DNA of 64,000 nucleotides from positions 1-64,000 of the forward strand of contig JAJTHN010000013.1 in NCBI GenBank assembly GCA_021297895.1, in the 5' to 3' direction. Position 1 is the first letter of the stretch. The number at the start of each line of letters is the position of its first letter. Shown piece after piece: positions 1-9,121 of the stretch. The DNA comes from Phycisphaeraceae bacterium (GTDB lineage Bacteria; Planctomycetota; Phycisphaerae; Phycisphaerales; UBA1924). The notes below the pieces were generated by a model. That model worked only from the letters and a program-made list of their open reading frames with translations. It did not search any database and was not told where the DNA came from. The translations under genes and the position numbers were made by a program.

Positions 1-107
1 ACACTCCCCACAACCACGGACGCGGGATGGTGCCGCCGCTGCCGCGAGTGTGTGGGAGTTGTCGGCGAATCGGGGCGGTCGTACCGCTGAACCTGGAACC
101 GTCAGCG

Positions 108-213
108 TGTTGACCAAACGCCCAAGCAAAAACGCACCGCCTCGTCGCGACCCCCCAAGCCCCCCCAGCCCGACGAGCCGGTGGCACGCCGCGGAAACCA
201 ACCGGTGCCACGC
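108..213 (-). repeat. Dispersed hairpin repeat, copy 1
   Basis: Arms at 134-147 and 171-184 are near-complementary (GCACCGCCTCGTCG / CGACGAGCCGGTGG). The flank at 108-133 (GTTGACCAAACGCCCAAGC) matches the flank of copy 2, and the tail at 181-213 also matches it. A second small dyad, GTGGCAC/GTGCCAC, is at 181-212. The sequence lies just upstream of the first gene. Confidence 0.6.
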
Positions 214-236
214 ACCCGATGACCGGAGGAGCGTTG

Positions 237-1247
237 ATGTACAGGATCGCCACACTCGCTTTGTTGTTCGTCCTGTCGATGCTCGCCCTCATGCCGGCGT
301 GCGATCGAATCGTCGGCAGACCACCGGCGGTTCCGTTCTGTCTGCCGGTGCATACCGCGAGCATCAGGCTCACTCATGATGACGCATCTCGCCAGTTGGG
401 TCACCTTGGAATCGCCATCTCCAGAACAGACCTTGCCATGCGCAAGAGTTCTGTCGGAAGCGATCGGTACTTGATTCGGAGTGTGCTCGTAGGGCCGCAA
501 AGCCTGCAAGAGACGGCTCGAATGCGTCAGCGGCGGCAACTTGCGCAGGCCACTGGTGACGAAAGCTCTATACCCGATGACGACATCGCTCCGAAGCTCC
601 TGACGCAAGACGAGACCGCGTTCTTTCGCGCTGGCGCGGTGATTGAGTTTGATGTCGCCACCGGTGAGCTCCGTCGCGCCACCAACGCGGACTGGGATGC
701 AGCGGAGCCGACCATTTATGATGATCATCGGCAGAGGAGCGATGTGGATGATCCTCGGCCACCTGCTCCCCGTCCACCTCCTCCCCCTGCCGATGCTCCC
801 CGTGACCTTGACCGACTTATGCAACGCTATGGTGGTCCGGCCTTTCGTCCGTTGCAGCTCGCCCACGAAGGCCGCATGATCGCGGTCGCCACATTCGGTG
901 ACAACCTCGAAGCGGAGCCCCGCGCCGGGTTCGATCCGAGCAAAGGCGTAATCCGGCCGTACAACAACGATGATCCCGAAACGTTCGACGATAAGCGAAT
1001 CTACATCCAGTTTTATGACTACGACACAAGGAGCACGGTCGGATGTCTCACCCGCTGTCAGCGGGTGTCGGTGCTTTACGCCGGGGGTACCTTCGCATCG
1101 ATCCGTACCCCGGATGACCAGTATCTTCTGGTCGTGAGTGCGGAGCCGCTCAGTCTGAAATGGGATGTTGTCGAAGTCACCGTGAGCGCGGTGCGAATCC
1201 CCGAGCCCGCGAAAGTCGGCGTCGATGGAGCCGTCGGTAAAGAATGA
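237..1247 (+). CDS. Exported hypothetical protein
   Basis: Encodes 336 residues of no recognised family. The chosen ATG is preceded by GGAGGA at 225-230; an in-frame ATG at 219 lies upstream of that ribosome site and is less likely. The N-terminus (MYRIATLALLFVLSMLALMPAC) is a hydrophobic export signal ending in a possible but imperfect lipobox, so the product could be a lipoprotein. A Pro-rich low-complexity linker sits around residues 175-190, followed by a beta-rich C-terminal half. Copies of a dispersed hairpin repeat flank the gene on both sides. No catalytic motif was seen, so function is unknown; an envelope location is inferred from the signal sequence. Confidence 0.7.
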   Translation: MYRIATLALLFVLSMLALMPACDRIVGRPPAVPFCLPVHTASIRLTHDDASRQLGHLGIAISRTDLAMRKSSVGSDRYLIRSVLVGPQSLQETARMRQRRQLAQATGDESSIPDDDIAPKLLTQDETAFFRAGAVIEFDVATGELRRATNADWDAAEPTIYDDHRQRSDVDDPRPPAPRPPPPPADAPRDLDRLMQRYGGPAFRPLQLAHEGRMIAVATFGDNLEAEPRAGFDPSKGVIRPYNNDDPETFDDKRIYIQFYDYDTRSTVGCLTRCQRVSVLYAGGTFASIRTPDDQYLLVVSAEPLSLKWDVVEVTVSAVRIPEPAKVGVDGAVGKE

Positions 1248-1578
1248 CGAGGGCGTGGCACGGGACCAGCGATCAAAGTACACTCCCCGTGTTGATCGAA
1301 CGCCCAAGCTAGAACCCACCGGTTCATCGCCACCCCCGAGCCCGACGAACCGGTAGCACTTCGCGGGGACGAACCGGAGCCAAGCGCCCACGACAATGGA
1401 GCAGCCGGGTGCCACGCTTCCGTCCGGACAATGTTCTAGAATACTTGGGTTCGACTATCTGAGCCGCGGCGAAGATCCTGTAAAAGTGAAAAGAGAAGGT
1501 ATTGACTGCAGATGCAGGCTCAGTGTATTCTCGAACATCGTGGCAGTCGGTTCGGACTCTTTCCACAGGAACATCGTC
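1248..1578. other. Intergenic gap with repeat copy 2
   Basis: No credible gene was found. The gap contains dispersed repeat copy 2 (about 1291-1395) and a less GC-rich stretch at about 1425-1570 that probably holds the promoter and leader of the next gene. An in-frame upstream extension from 1396 crosses this stretch but lacks a ribosome site and would bury the signal peptide. Confidence 0.5.
1291..1395 (-). repeat. Dispersed hairpin repeat, copy 2
   Basis: Arms are at 1316-1329 and 1343-1356 (ACCGGTTCATCG / CGACGAACCGGT). The left flank GTTGATCGAACGCCCAAGC and the right tail align with copy 1, in the same orientation about 1.18 kb away. Confidence 0.6.
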
Positions 1579-2754
1579 ATGACTGGCTCATTCTCTGTCG
1601 TCGCGAGTCTTGCTTGCGGGCTCCTCGCTGGTGCTGTCAACGCTCAGGGCCCGTGGACTCCCCCGGTCGCGGCACCGCTTTCTCCCGAGGAGATGCAAGC
1701 GGTCACCTTCGTATCCTCGATGAAGATCGAGGTTGGAAACTGGAGCGTCAAGCCGATCTATCGCCCCCTTCAGTCGCAAGTCCGCGTCATCGGATTCCTC
1801 GTCACGGCCGATCAGGGATCGCGGATCGGCTCGAACTATGGTGCGGTGTTCTTTGAGCGTCCGGCTCAGGACGACACAACGCCCTGGTCCGGGCGGGCCT
1901 GGTCGGCTTCTACCGCCCATACGGCTGCGGGCTGGCTGAAGCAGCACTTCAACATTCCCGACTTTCAGGATCAGGACTGGGAGATGCCGCTTGTCGGCAT
2001 GGATCAGATGGTCGGCCCTGAACCTTATGTGAATGGATTTGCAGTCGAGGATTCACTGGGACAGCTGGTTGCAGCATTCGATCATGAACCCCGCCTCCAT
2101 GTCCTCGAGCTCCTGCAGGTCAACGGGTATCCTGTCGCCGACATTCCCTTTGAGATGGCGAGCTCGCCGGACTCCGCTCGATGGCTTTCGCAGAACGCGA
2201 TGTTCTTCGAAAGCGTGATCGGTCAGAAACTGTCAGCGGAAGAGTTTACGGCCGCTGTTCGCAGAAAGAGCGACCTGGGGCCATGGCCCGCGCGGCCTTT
2301 CTCGTGGGAGCAACCGTGCCTTGCGGAGCGCATCGTTGGTGAGTGGAAACCGATCGGGGTGCCGTGCGCTTGCAGGACCTACGGACCATTTCCCATCGTT
2401 TGCGGAACATTCACCGCGGACGCCCGCGGAAAACTGAGTTTTCGACTGCCTTGGCCGCCGCCGCTCGGGACGTTGGCCGAGTTTGAGTTCGGCGTCAACG
2501 CCGTGGTCAACATTTGTATCTGCGGCTGGGAGCGTCGGTGCTTCGGAGCTGCATCACGTACGGTCAAGATTGTGCATCCCGATTGCACGGTTGAGGAGTA
2601 CAGCGAGATATCAGAATCTGAACGCGCATTCCATGAGTATGGATACGTGGTGGCCGCATCAGAGGCTGCGTGCGCACTCTACCCGCCTCCGGCTCATCTC
2701 CCGCCTGATAGTCAGCCGTGCGGGCTCAGGGTGCCGACCCAACATGATCCATGA
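1579..2754 (+). CDS. Secreted hypothetical protein
   Basis: Encodes 391 residues beginning with a clear signal peptide (MTGSFSVVASLACGLLAGAVNAQ, cleavage probably after NAQ). The ATG at 1579 is chosen because AGGA lies eight bases upstream and the signal peptide starts there. The mature protein is rich in Trp, Pro and acidic residues. A C-terminal stretch has many Cys, including a CACR motif and an ICICGWERRC segment, which suggests disulfides or a metal site. No family was recognised. It sits between repeat-bearing intergenic regions and is not clearly in an operon. An extracytoplasmic role is inferred from the signal peptide only. Confidence 0.7.
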   Translation: MTGSFSVVASLACGLLAGAVNAQGPWTPPVAAPLSPEEMQAVTFVSSMKIEVGNWSVKPIYRPLQSQVRVIGFLVTADQGSRIGSNYGAVFFERPAQDDTTPWSGRAWSASTAHTAAGWLKQHFNIPDFQDQDWEMPLVGMDQMVGPEPYVNGFAVEDSLGQLVAAFDHEPRLHVLELLQVNGYPVADIPFEMASSPDSARWLSQNAMFFESVIGQKLSAEEFTAAVRRKSDLGPWPARPFSWEQPCLAERIVGEWKPIGVPCACRTYGPFPIVCGTFTADARGKLSFRLPWPPPLGTLAEFEFGVNAVVNICICGWERRCFGAASRTVKIVHPDCTVEEYSEISESERAFHEYGYVVAASEAACALYPPPAHLPPDSQPCGLRVPTQHDP

Positions 2755-2891
2755 TGAGCTGTGCTGGACCACGTTGTTGGCCAGATATCATGATGCGCTG
2801 GCCCTTTCTGACCCGCCCGTGATCGGAGCAAGCGGCAAGCACATCGGCCAGTTGCTTCGCCTGACGAACCAACGCACCGGAGCCGATACCC

Positions 2892-3581
2892 ATGCCCCTT
2901 GTGATCTCCGCCGTGGGCGGTCTGGTGCTCGCACTCGCTCTGCACTTCTGGCTTGCCGCGGAGGCGACGGCAACGCTCCGTGCCCGCCGTCCGGGGGATC
3001 CGGGCGTTGTGCTGGTCGCGAGTTTCGGCCGCAACTGGGCCGTGTACTCGGATCGGCGCTGGTGGGCCGAGGTGCACTCGATCGACTCGGGATGGCAGTC
3101 GGCGAGGGTCACCGACGCTTCGGGCCGCGAGATCTTCATGGACCTGCCGTCGTTCGCCGGGAATCACTTTGTGGATGATCTGGACCGCGCGCACGGCGGT
3201 CGGTACAGGGGCCAGATTCTCAGCAGCGGCTGGCCGATGCGGACGTGGGTTGTGGTCAGGGCCAGCGGGCTGGACGCGGGATCCGGCAAGACGGCGCTGG
3301 AGTCGGCGCGGTGGTCCGGGCTTGTTGTCAATGCCGCGGTGTGCGTGATCGGCGTGTTCTGCGTTGAGACCGCACGCCGGCGCTTGTTCGGCCACATCGC
3401 CGCGAAACTCCGCGAGGGCTGGTCGTGCTGCCCGGCCTGCGGGTACTCGCTGGCGGAGCTGCCCGAGGGCCCGCGGGTGTGCCCCGAGTGCGGCGCGGCG
3501 AGCACGGGGGGCGGGGGCGGGGGCAGGGGCGGGGGCGGGAGCGCGGGCGGCGCGGGCGGTGGCGGGGCAGCGGTTGTGTAG
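2892..3581 (+). CDS. Membrane protein with C-terminal zinc ribbon
   Basis: Encodes 229 residues. An N-terminal hydrophobic helix (about residues 3-23) and a second helix (about 140-160) bracket a soluble, probably extracytoplasmic, domain. The C-terminal segment then carries paired CPAC and CPEC knuckles, as in a rubredoxin-like zinc ribbon. The protein ends in a Gly-rich low-complexity tail and stops at TAG. Membrane proteins with terminal zinc ribbons are frequent in Phycisphaerae but have no assigned function. The start is the first ATG giving the complete first membrane helix. Confidence 0.65.
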   Translation: MPLVISAVGGLVLALALHFWLAAEATATLRARRPGDPGVVLVASFGRNWAVYSDRRWWAEVHSIDSGWQSARVTDASGREIFMDLPSFAGNHFVDDLDRAHGGRYRGQILSSGWPMRTWVVVRASGLDAGSGKTALESARWSGLVVNAAVCVIGVFCVETARRRLFGHIAAKLREGWSCCPACGYSLAELPEGPRVCPECGAASTGGGGGGRGGGGSAGGAGGGGAAVV

Positions 3582-4194
3582 CGGCTCGTCCGCTGGAAAC
3601 CTGGGAGCGTGGCACCGGTTCGTCGTGCTTTGGGGTGGCGACGAGCCGGTGCTTTCTCGCTTCGGCGATCGAGAAGCATGGACTCCGCTCGGCGCACGGA
3701 GGTTGACCGTGCCAACGTCTGGCGGACACCCGCCCGGGCCGCCGTTGAGCCCGAAATGCTGCGCCCTTCGTCGCCGGGGGTCGAGCAAGTCCGCGAGCGC
3801 GGCCCCCGGGATGACGCCGCGGCGTGATGCGATTCTGAAGAGGTCGTCGAACATGCGGAGGTTGAGAGCAGCACCGGCGGCTGCGGGGCGAAGCGCGGCA
3901 CGAACGCAATGGCGTGCGCGATGCGGGGGTTCCGCGCGACGACTCGCGACGCGCCCCGGCTATGGATGGGCACGCCGTCGGCCTGCGTGATCGGCAGGGC
4001 TGCGCACCCGTGCCACCAACTCCGAGAGACTCGGCGGCGAGCCCGGCGGCCGGACCGACGCTGAGGGATCGCTCCCCGGCTCCATCGGACGCCGGATCGC
4101 CCACCCACCGACGCACCGAAGCGCAGAACCACCGAAGCGCCGGATCCTCACCACTCCCCCACTCCTCCTCTCCCCGACTCCCCCCACCCTCCGA
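3582..4194. other. Gene-poor gap with repeat copy 3
   Basis: About 610 bases without a convincing gene. The gap holds dispersed repeat copy 3 (about 3597-3720) and a C-rich, pyrimidine-biased stretch at about 4140-4195 next to the 3' end of the following minus-strand gene. Open frames across it are uninterrupted on several frames at once, which is typical of GC-rich non-coding DNA. Confidence 0.5.
3597..3720 (+). repeat. Dispersed hairpin repeat, copy 3 (inverted)
   Basis: GCACCGGTTCGTCG at 3612-3625 pairs with CGACGAGCCGGTGC at 3639-3652 around a 13-base loop: 13 Watson-Crick pairs and one wobble. It matches the reverse complements of copies 1 and 2. The design recalls the hairpin repeats seen between genes in many planctomycete genomes. 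Confidence 0.6.
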
Positions 4195-4851
4195 TCACCC
4201 GCCGGACTTCAGGTCGGTGGGCTTGTTGACGGTGTAGAGCGTTGGGAGGAGGTAGTTCCGGCCCTTGTACACGAAGACCTGGCCGGAGACGGTGAACGAG
4301 ATGGACTCGCCGCCGCGTTCGGCGAGCTTTTCCATGGCCATGAGGTTGAGGCAGGGCATGAGGACCATGGGGGCGATGGCGGTGCCCTTGGCGTCGTTCT
4401 CGAAGGTCAGGAGCCACTCGCCCGCAGCGCCGCGGGCCATGCGGCCGGCGCGGGAGGCGATGAACGATCCCTCGCGCAGCAGGCTGCCCGAAACGGTCGC
4501 GACCCCCGGGGCATTCGGCCCAGCATTGGGGCCAGCACCAGGGCCAACACCGGGAGTGGTGCCGGGAGTCGCGCTCGGCAGCGGGCGGCCGACTTCGCGT
4601 GCGGCCTTTTCCAGATCCTTCATCACCTCTTCCGGCACGGCGTTGCCCGGGGGCGCGGAGGGAGCGCCGGGGGCCGGGGAGGCCGGGGGGGTTGCGGGGG
4701 CGGGTGTTGCGGTGGCGGGGGCTGGCGGCGTGCTGCTTTGGCCGGAGGCGGCCGGGGAGATCAAGCCGCCGAGCGTGAGCCCGAAGCCGATGCCGGTGAT
4801 CAGGATGACCGATGCCCCGCCCAAGGATCGAAGCGTGCCCTGCTGTGCCAT
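4195..4851 (-). CDS. Exported or anchored hypothetical protein
   Basis: Encodes 218 residues. The ATG at 4851 has GGAGG seven bases upstream; a longer frame upstream is Arg/Pro low complexity over a GC-rich spacer and is rejected. A hydrophobic segment (SVILITGIGFGLTLGGLIS, about residues 13-32) is a signal or anchor. A Pro/Ala-rich linker follows to about residue 65, then a short helical segment, a second linker of alternating Gly/Pro/Asn, and a compact beta-rich C-terminal domain of about 100 residues (SFIASRAGRMARG... to PTDLKSGG). No known family was recognised. The topology suggests a domain presented outside the membrane on a flexible linker. Confidence 0.65.
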   Translation of the reverse strand: MAQQGTLRSLGGASVILITGIGFGLTLGGLISPAASGQSSTPPAPATATPAPATPPASPAPGAPSAPPGNAVPEEVMKDLEKAAREVGRPLPSATPGTTPGVGPGAGPNAGPNAPGVATVSGSLLREGSFIASRAGRMARGAAGEWLLTFENDAKGTAIAPMVLMPCLNLMAMEKLAERGGESISFTVSGQVFVYKGRNYLLPTLYTVNKPTDLKSGG

Positions 4852-5183
4852 GTGAGTGCCTCCGGGAAGTTGGAGCAAGGGTAGACGATCGGGACGACCG
4901 GGCGGGACGGAGCCTGGGCGGGGGCGAGGGCGAGGGCGGCGGCGGCGGCGGGCGGCGGGGCGGCGGCGGCGGCGGCGGCGGGGCGGCGACAGCAGTCCGG
5001 CGCGAATTTGAGGTACCCCGAACGTTCTCGGGCGGGCGAAACGAGGCTTGTCCTTTGCGATCGGTGTGCGTTGGGGCATTTGCGGCGCACACATGACGCA
5101 TGGTCTTGGCCGGCGGCGGCCATTGATGTCATTGTGCCGCGGATGCGGACTTGAGGAGGAAGAAGATCAGCGATCCAGCCTCG
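4852..5183. other. Divergent intergenic region with GGC-repeat tract
   Basis: Lies between divergent genes. Positions 4918-4985 are an almost pure GGC/GGGC low-complexity tract. An inverted repeat, CCCGA-ACGTTC-TCGGG, lies at 5017-5032 beside an AGGTACCCC motif (5011-5019). That motif recurs in other intergenic regions of the window. Confidence 0.4.
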
Positions 5184-5780
5184 ATGCCGGTGACCCAGTT
5201 GCTGCACGCCGCGGGCGATGGTGACTCGCGCGCGGCCAGCGCGCTGCTGCCGATGGTGTACGAGGAGCTGCGGCAGCTTGCCTCGGCGCGGCTGGCACGC
5301 GAGCCGGGCGGCGGGGCGGGGTTCACGCTGCAGCCGACGGCGCTGGTGCACGAGGCGTACATGCGCCTGGTCGGCTCGGCGGATGTTCGCTGGGATGGCA
5401 GGGCGCACTTCTTCGGCGCGGCGGCGCTGGCGATGCGGCGGATCCTCGTCGAGCGGGCGCGTCAGAAGTCGCGGATCAAGCACGGCGGGAACGTGCCGCG
5501 GGCGGATGTGGATGTCGAGCATCTGGCGCAGGTCGAGGGCGAGCCAGAGCCCGAGTCGCTGCTGGCACTGGACAGCGCGCTGGAGCAACTGGCGGCGCTG
5601 GACCAGCGCAAGCACGAGGTCGTGATGCTGCGGTACTTCGCGGGGCTGAGCATCGAGGACACGGCGCAGGCGGTGGGCGTTTCTCCGGCGACGGTCAAGA
5701 ACGACTGGGTCTTTGCGCGGGCGTGGCTCAAGCGCGCGATCGCGCAGGCCGATGAGCAGGGCTCGGGACGCGGCGCATGA
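5184..5780 (+). CDS. ECF-type RNA polymerase sigma factor
   Basis: Encodes 198 residues of the planctomycete ECF sigma group. Region 2 is visible as PMVYEELRQLASARLA, with the downstream ALVHEAYMRLV helix; region 4 is a helix-turn-helix around LSIEDTAQAVGVSPATVKNDW. It directs RNA polymerase to alternative promoters. The start is uncertain: ATG 5184 begins immediately before the conserved VTQLLHAA helix, while a TTG at 5151 would add 11 residues, and the only purine-rich site (5153-5165) fits neither well. Its stop overlaps the start of the next gene (ATGA at 5777), so it was co-transcribed with the kinase-WD40 gene, a pairing common in planctomycetes. Confidence 0.88.
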   Translation: MPVTQLLHAAGDGDSRAASALLPMVYEELRQLASARLAREPGGGAGFTLQPTALVHEAYMRLVGSADVRWDGRAHFFGAAALAMRRILVERARQKSRIKHGGNVPRADVDVEHLAQVEGEPEPESLLALDSALEQLAALDQRKHEVVMLRYFAGLSIEDTAQAVGVSPATVKNDWVFARAWLKRAIAQADEQGSGRGA

Positions 5781-8700
5781 ACCCCGGCGCGGAGAACGAG
5801 CGTGGGATCACGCCCGCGCGGCAGCACGGATCGGGCGGCATGGGCGCGGTGTACCTGGCCGATCAGGAGCGGCCGCGGCGGCCGGTGGCGCTGAAGCTCA
5901 TGCGGCGGACGCTCGGGGCCTCGCACTCCAGCCCCGCCTATGCGCGGCTGCTGCGGCGGTTCGAGCACGAGGCCGATGTGCTGGCGCGGCTGAAGCACCC
6001 GGGCATCGCGCAGATCTACGAGGCCGGCACGTTCGAGCTCGACGGTCTGCGGCACCCGTACATCGCGATGGAACTCGTCCCGGGCGTCTCGCTCACGCAG
6101 CACGTGCGCGACAAGCGGCTGTCCACGCGCGGGCGCTGCCTGCTGCTGGCCAAGGTCTGCGACGCGGTGACGCACGCGCACCGCAACGGCATCATCCGCC
6201 GCGACCTCAAGCCCGCGAACATCCTCGTTGACGAGCAGGGCGAGCCGAAGATCCTGGACTTCGGCGTCGCGCGGGCCGACAACGCCCAGGCGTAGATGAC
6301 CAGCGTGCACACCGGCGTCGGGCAGCTCATCGGCACGCTGCCGTACATGAGCCCGGAGCAGGTGCAGGGGACCGAGAGCATCGACAGCCGCAGCGATGTC
6401 TACGCGCTGGGCGTGCTGCTGTACGAACTGCTGGCCGACTGCCTGCCGTACGACGTGCGCAACTGCTCGCTGCCGGAAGCGGCGCGGATCATCCGCGATC
6501 AGGAGCCGCGGCGGCTGAGCACGATCGACCGCGTGTTCCGCGGCGATCTGGAGGTCATCACCCTCAAGGCGCTGAACAAGGACCGCGACCGGCGGTACCA
6601 GACCGCGCAGGATCTGGGCGCGGACCTGCGGCGGTTCACCGCCGGAGAGGCGATCGCGGTGCGTCGGGACTCGGCGCTGTACGTGCTGCGCAAGCAGATC
6701 GAGCGGCACCGCGGGCTGTCGATCGCCGCCGCGTGCGTGGCGGCGGTGATCCTGGGGCTCGGGGTCTTCAGCGCGGTGCAGGCGATCACCGCCAGCAGGC
6801 TGGCGCGTTCGGAGGGGCTGGCCAAGACCGAGGCGCTGAGCTCGCTGGAGCAGGCCCGGCGCGAGCGGGCCCGCGCCGACGAAGCCGCGGCCCGGGCAAA
6901 CCGCGAACTTGCGCGCAGCCAGGTCGAGCAGGGCCGGCTGCAGGCCATCGCGGGCAACGCCACGACGGCCGAGCAGCTCATCTGGCCCGAGCACCTGCGG
7001 AACCCGGAGTCCCGGTACACGTTCTACGCGCTCTGGGAGCTGTACCTCAACCAGCCGGTGCTCGCGACATTCGCCAACGCGAGCACGGGGGGCTTTGCGA
7101 TCGCGACACGCCCGGAACGGACCGATGCGGCCGGCGATGCGGCGTTCATCGCGGGCAACGACGCGGGAGAACTGCGGGCGTTCGCCGACGACTTCTCCCG
7201 CGTGGTCTGGTCAACGCGGGCGCACGATCGCCCGCTGACCGCGACGGCCTTCGCGGGCGGCGCATCGCTGGTGGTCTCGGGCGATTCGGAGGGGCTGCTG
7301 CGCATCTGGCGATCACGCGATGGAGCGCACGTGCGCGACCTTTCGCTGTGCGGCGCACCGATCCGGGAGATCCTGAGCGTCGCGATGCCCAGCAGCGAAG
7401 ACCCATCGCGATCGGCGGTCCTCTGCCTGGTCAACGAGAACGAACTGCGGGTGATCGATCTTCAGGACGGACGAGAGCTGGCCGCGTAGACCGGCGATGC
7501 CAGGAGGATTGTCGATATCACGATGCACCCCGATGGTGCCAGCGTTGTCGCGGCGTTGCAGGGCGGACTGATCATCCGCAGCGATCTGCAGGGCCGGGAG
7601 CTCGGCCGCTTGCATGCCGATGATGCGATGGAAATCCACCGCGTGGCCGTCTCGCCCGATGGAACCATGCTCGCGGTCGGGCTGTCGATGCACGGCGTCC
7701 GCGTTCTGGACAGCGCGACGGGCAGGGTGATCGCCCGCATCCCCATCGGCATCTCCAGCGTGCAGACGCTCGCGTTCACGGATGACTCGCGGCGGCTGAT
7801 CTCCGGCTCGTGGTGGGGCGTATCGGTGGATGATCCTCGCACCGGTCGGCGCGAGCAGCGCGTGGCGACCGCCACGAGCACTCGCGGCGGCGCGTTCATC
7901 GGCGGCACGACCCACTTTGTCACGCTGTGCGAAGACGCGGTCCGCGTCATCGACCTCTCCGAACGACCGGGTCGTACGCTCAACACCGAAGCCGAGACGC
8001 TCGCGGTCGTCGCCTTCAGCCCGGACGGCGCGACGACGGCCATCGCCGATGCACGCGGCTCGGTCCGGCTCTATGACACCCACACCGGCGAGCTCCAGCG
8101 GACGCTAAGCGACGCGCCGGTGAACGCCCGCCCGCGCGGGCTGCGCTTCGATCCCACCGGACGCTGGCTGATCCGCACGACCATGACGCACAGCGTGGCG
8201 ATGTGGGACCTCTCCAAGCAGGCCGGCACCGATGGCGCTCGCGCCAGACGCGGGCCCGCGGCGGTGATGCACTCGCGCACGCCGCGGAGCCTGGACTTCT
8301 CGCCCGATGGCTCGCTGATGGCCACCGCGGCGTGGGGCGGCAGGGGGCCGCGGTTCTCGATCATCGACACGCGCGACTGGTCCGAGGTCCGCTCCTGGTC
8401 GACCGACGGGGCCGAGCCCATGTCCGTGTCGTTCGCGCCCGATGGGCGGCGCATCGCCACGGCGGACCGCTCGGGCGTGATCCGGATCGTCGATGCCCTC
8501 AGCGGCGAGGTGCTCGACACGATCCGAACAGACCTTACGCCATGGGTCGTGCGGTTCAGCCCGGATGGGCAGCGGGTGGTCTGGGGGAACTGGACGCGCC
8601 GCATCTATGTGTACGACGTCGGCGAGCGTCGCATCGCACGCGAGTTGACGGGGCACTCAGCGCTGATCATCGACATCGACTTCCAACCCGGCGAGCCGAC

Positions 8701-9121
8701 GATCTTCGCCAGCGCATCGACCGACGGCGTCGTGAAGCTCTGGGACATTCAGGGCCAAGATGAGCCGGCGCTGCTGACGATCCCCGCATCGACCAGCGGG
8801 GAGATTTCCAGCATCGCCTTCTGCCCCGCCGCGGCGAAGCTGCCCATGCTGGCCATCGCCGGGGCCAACCCCGATGCGAGCAACAACACCCGCGGCGAGG
8901 TGCAGTTCTGGAACCTGCGGTACTTCAACCGGCACATTGCCGGCGCGCTGCAGCACAAGCTCGACACCGGCGACCCGCGCGTCGTCGGCTCGCCAAACGA
9001 GGCGTCGCTCCGCGAGCAACTGGAGCTGCTGCGACGCTACTCCGGCTGGAGCCCGGGTTCGATGCTCGAGCGGCCGCGGAACCCGCCTGTTCAGACCGGC
9101 GCCAGGGACCACCAGCCCTGA
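5777..9121 (+). pseudogene. Broken Ser/Thr kinase-WD40 gene with two in-frame TAG codons
   Basis: One uninterrupted reading frame of 1115 codons except for two TAG codons, at 6293-6295 (codon 173) and 7487-7489 (codon 571). The first third is a protein kinase: GSGGMGAVYLA P-loop, Lys40, catalytic loop and DFG at 161-163. The first stop falls in the activation segment, just before TGVGQLIGTLPYMSPEQ. A membrane helix follows near codons 314-340, then a coiled coil and WD40-type beta-propeller repeats to the end. The catalytic HRD is replaced by RRD (Arg141). The segment before the P-loop is also short. Several intact genes nearby stop at TAG, so general amber reassignment is unlikely; two nonsense mutations in a decaying gene is the simplest reading. 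Its 3' end overlaps the convergent MBL gene by 31 bases. Confidence 0.85.

Noticed and set aside
4918-4990. GGC-rich tract as a possible microsatellite-coded protein tail
   Set aside because: It lies upstream of the GGAGG-ATG start at 4851 and encodes only Arg/Pro low complexity in extended frames.
5777-9121. TAG as a reassigned sense codon
   Set aside because: Intact genes ending at 3581, 21454, 43025, 48739 and 51949 use TAG as a normal stop.
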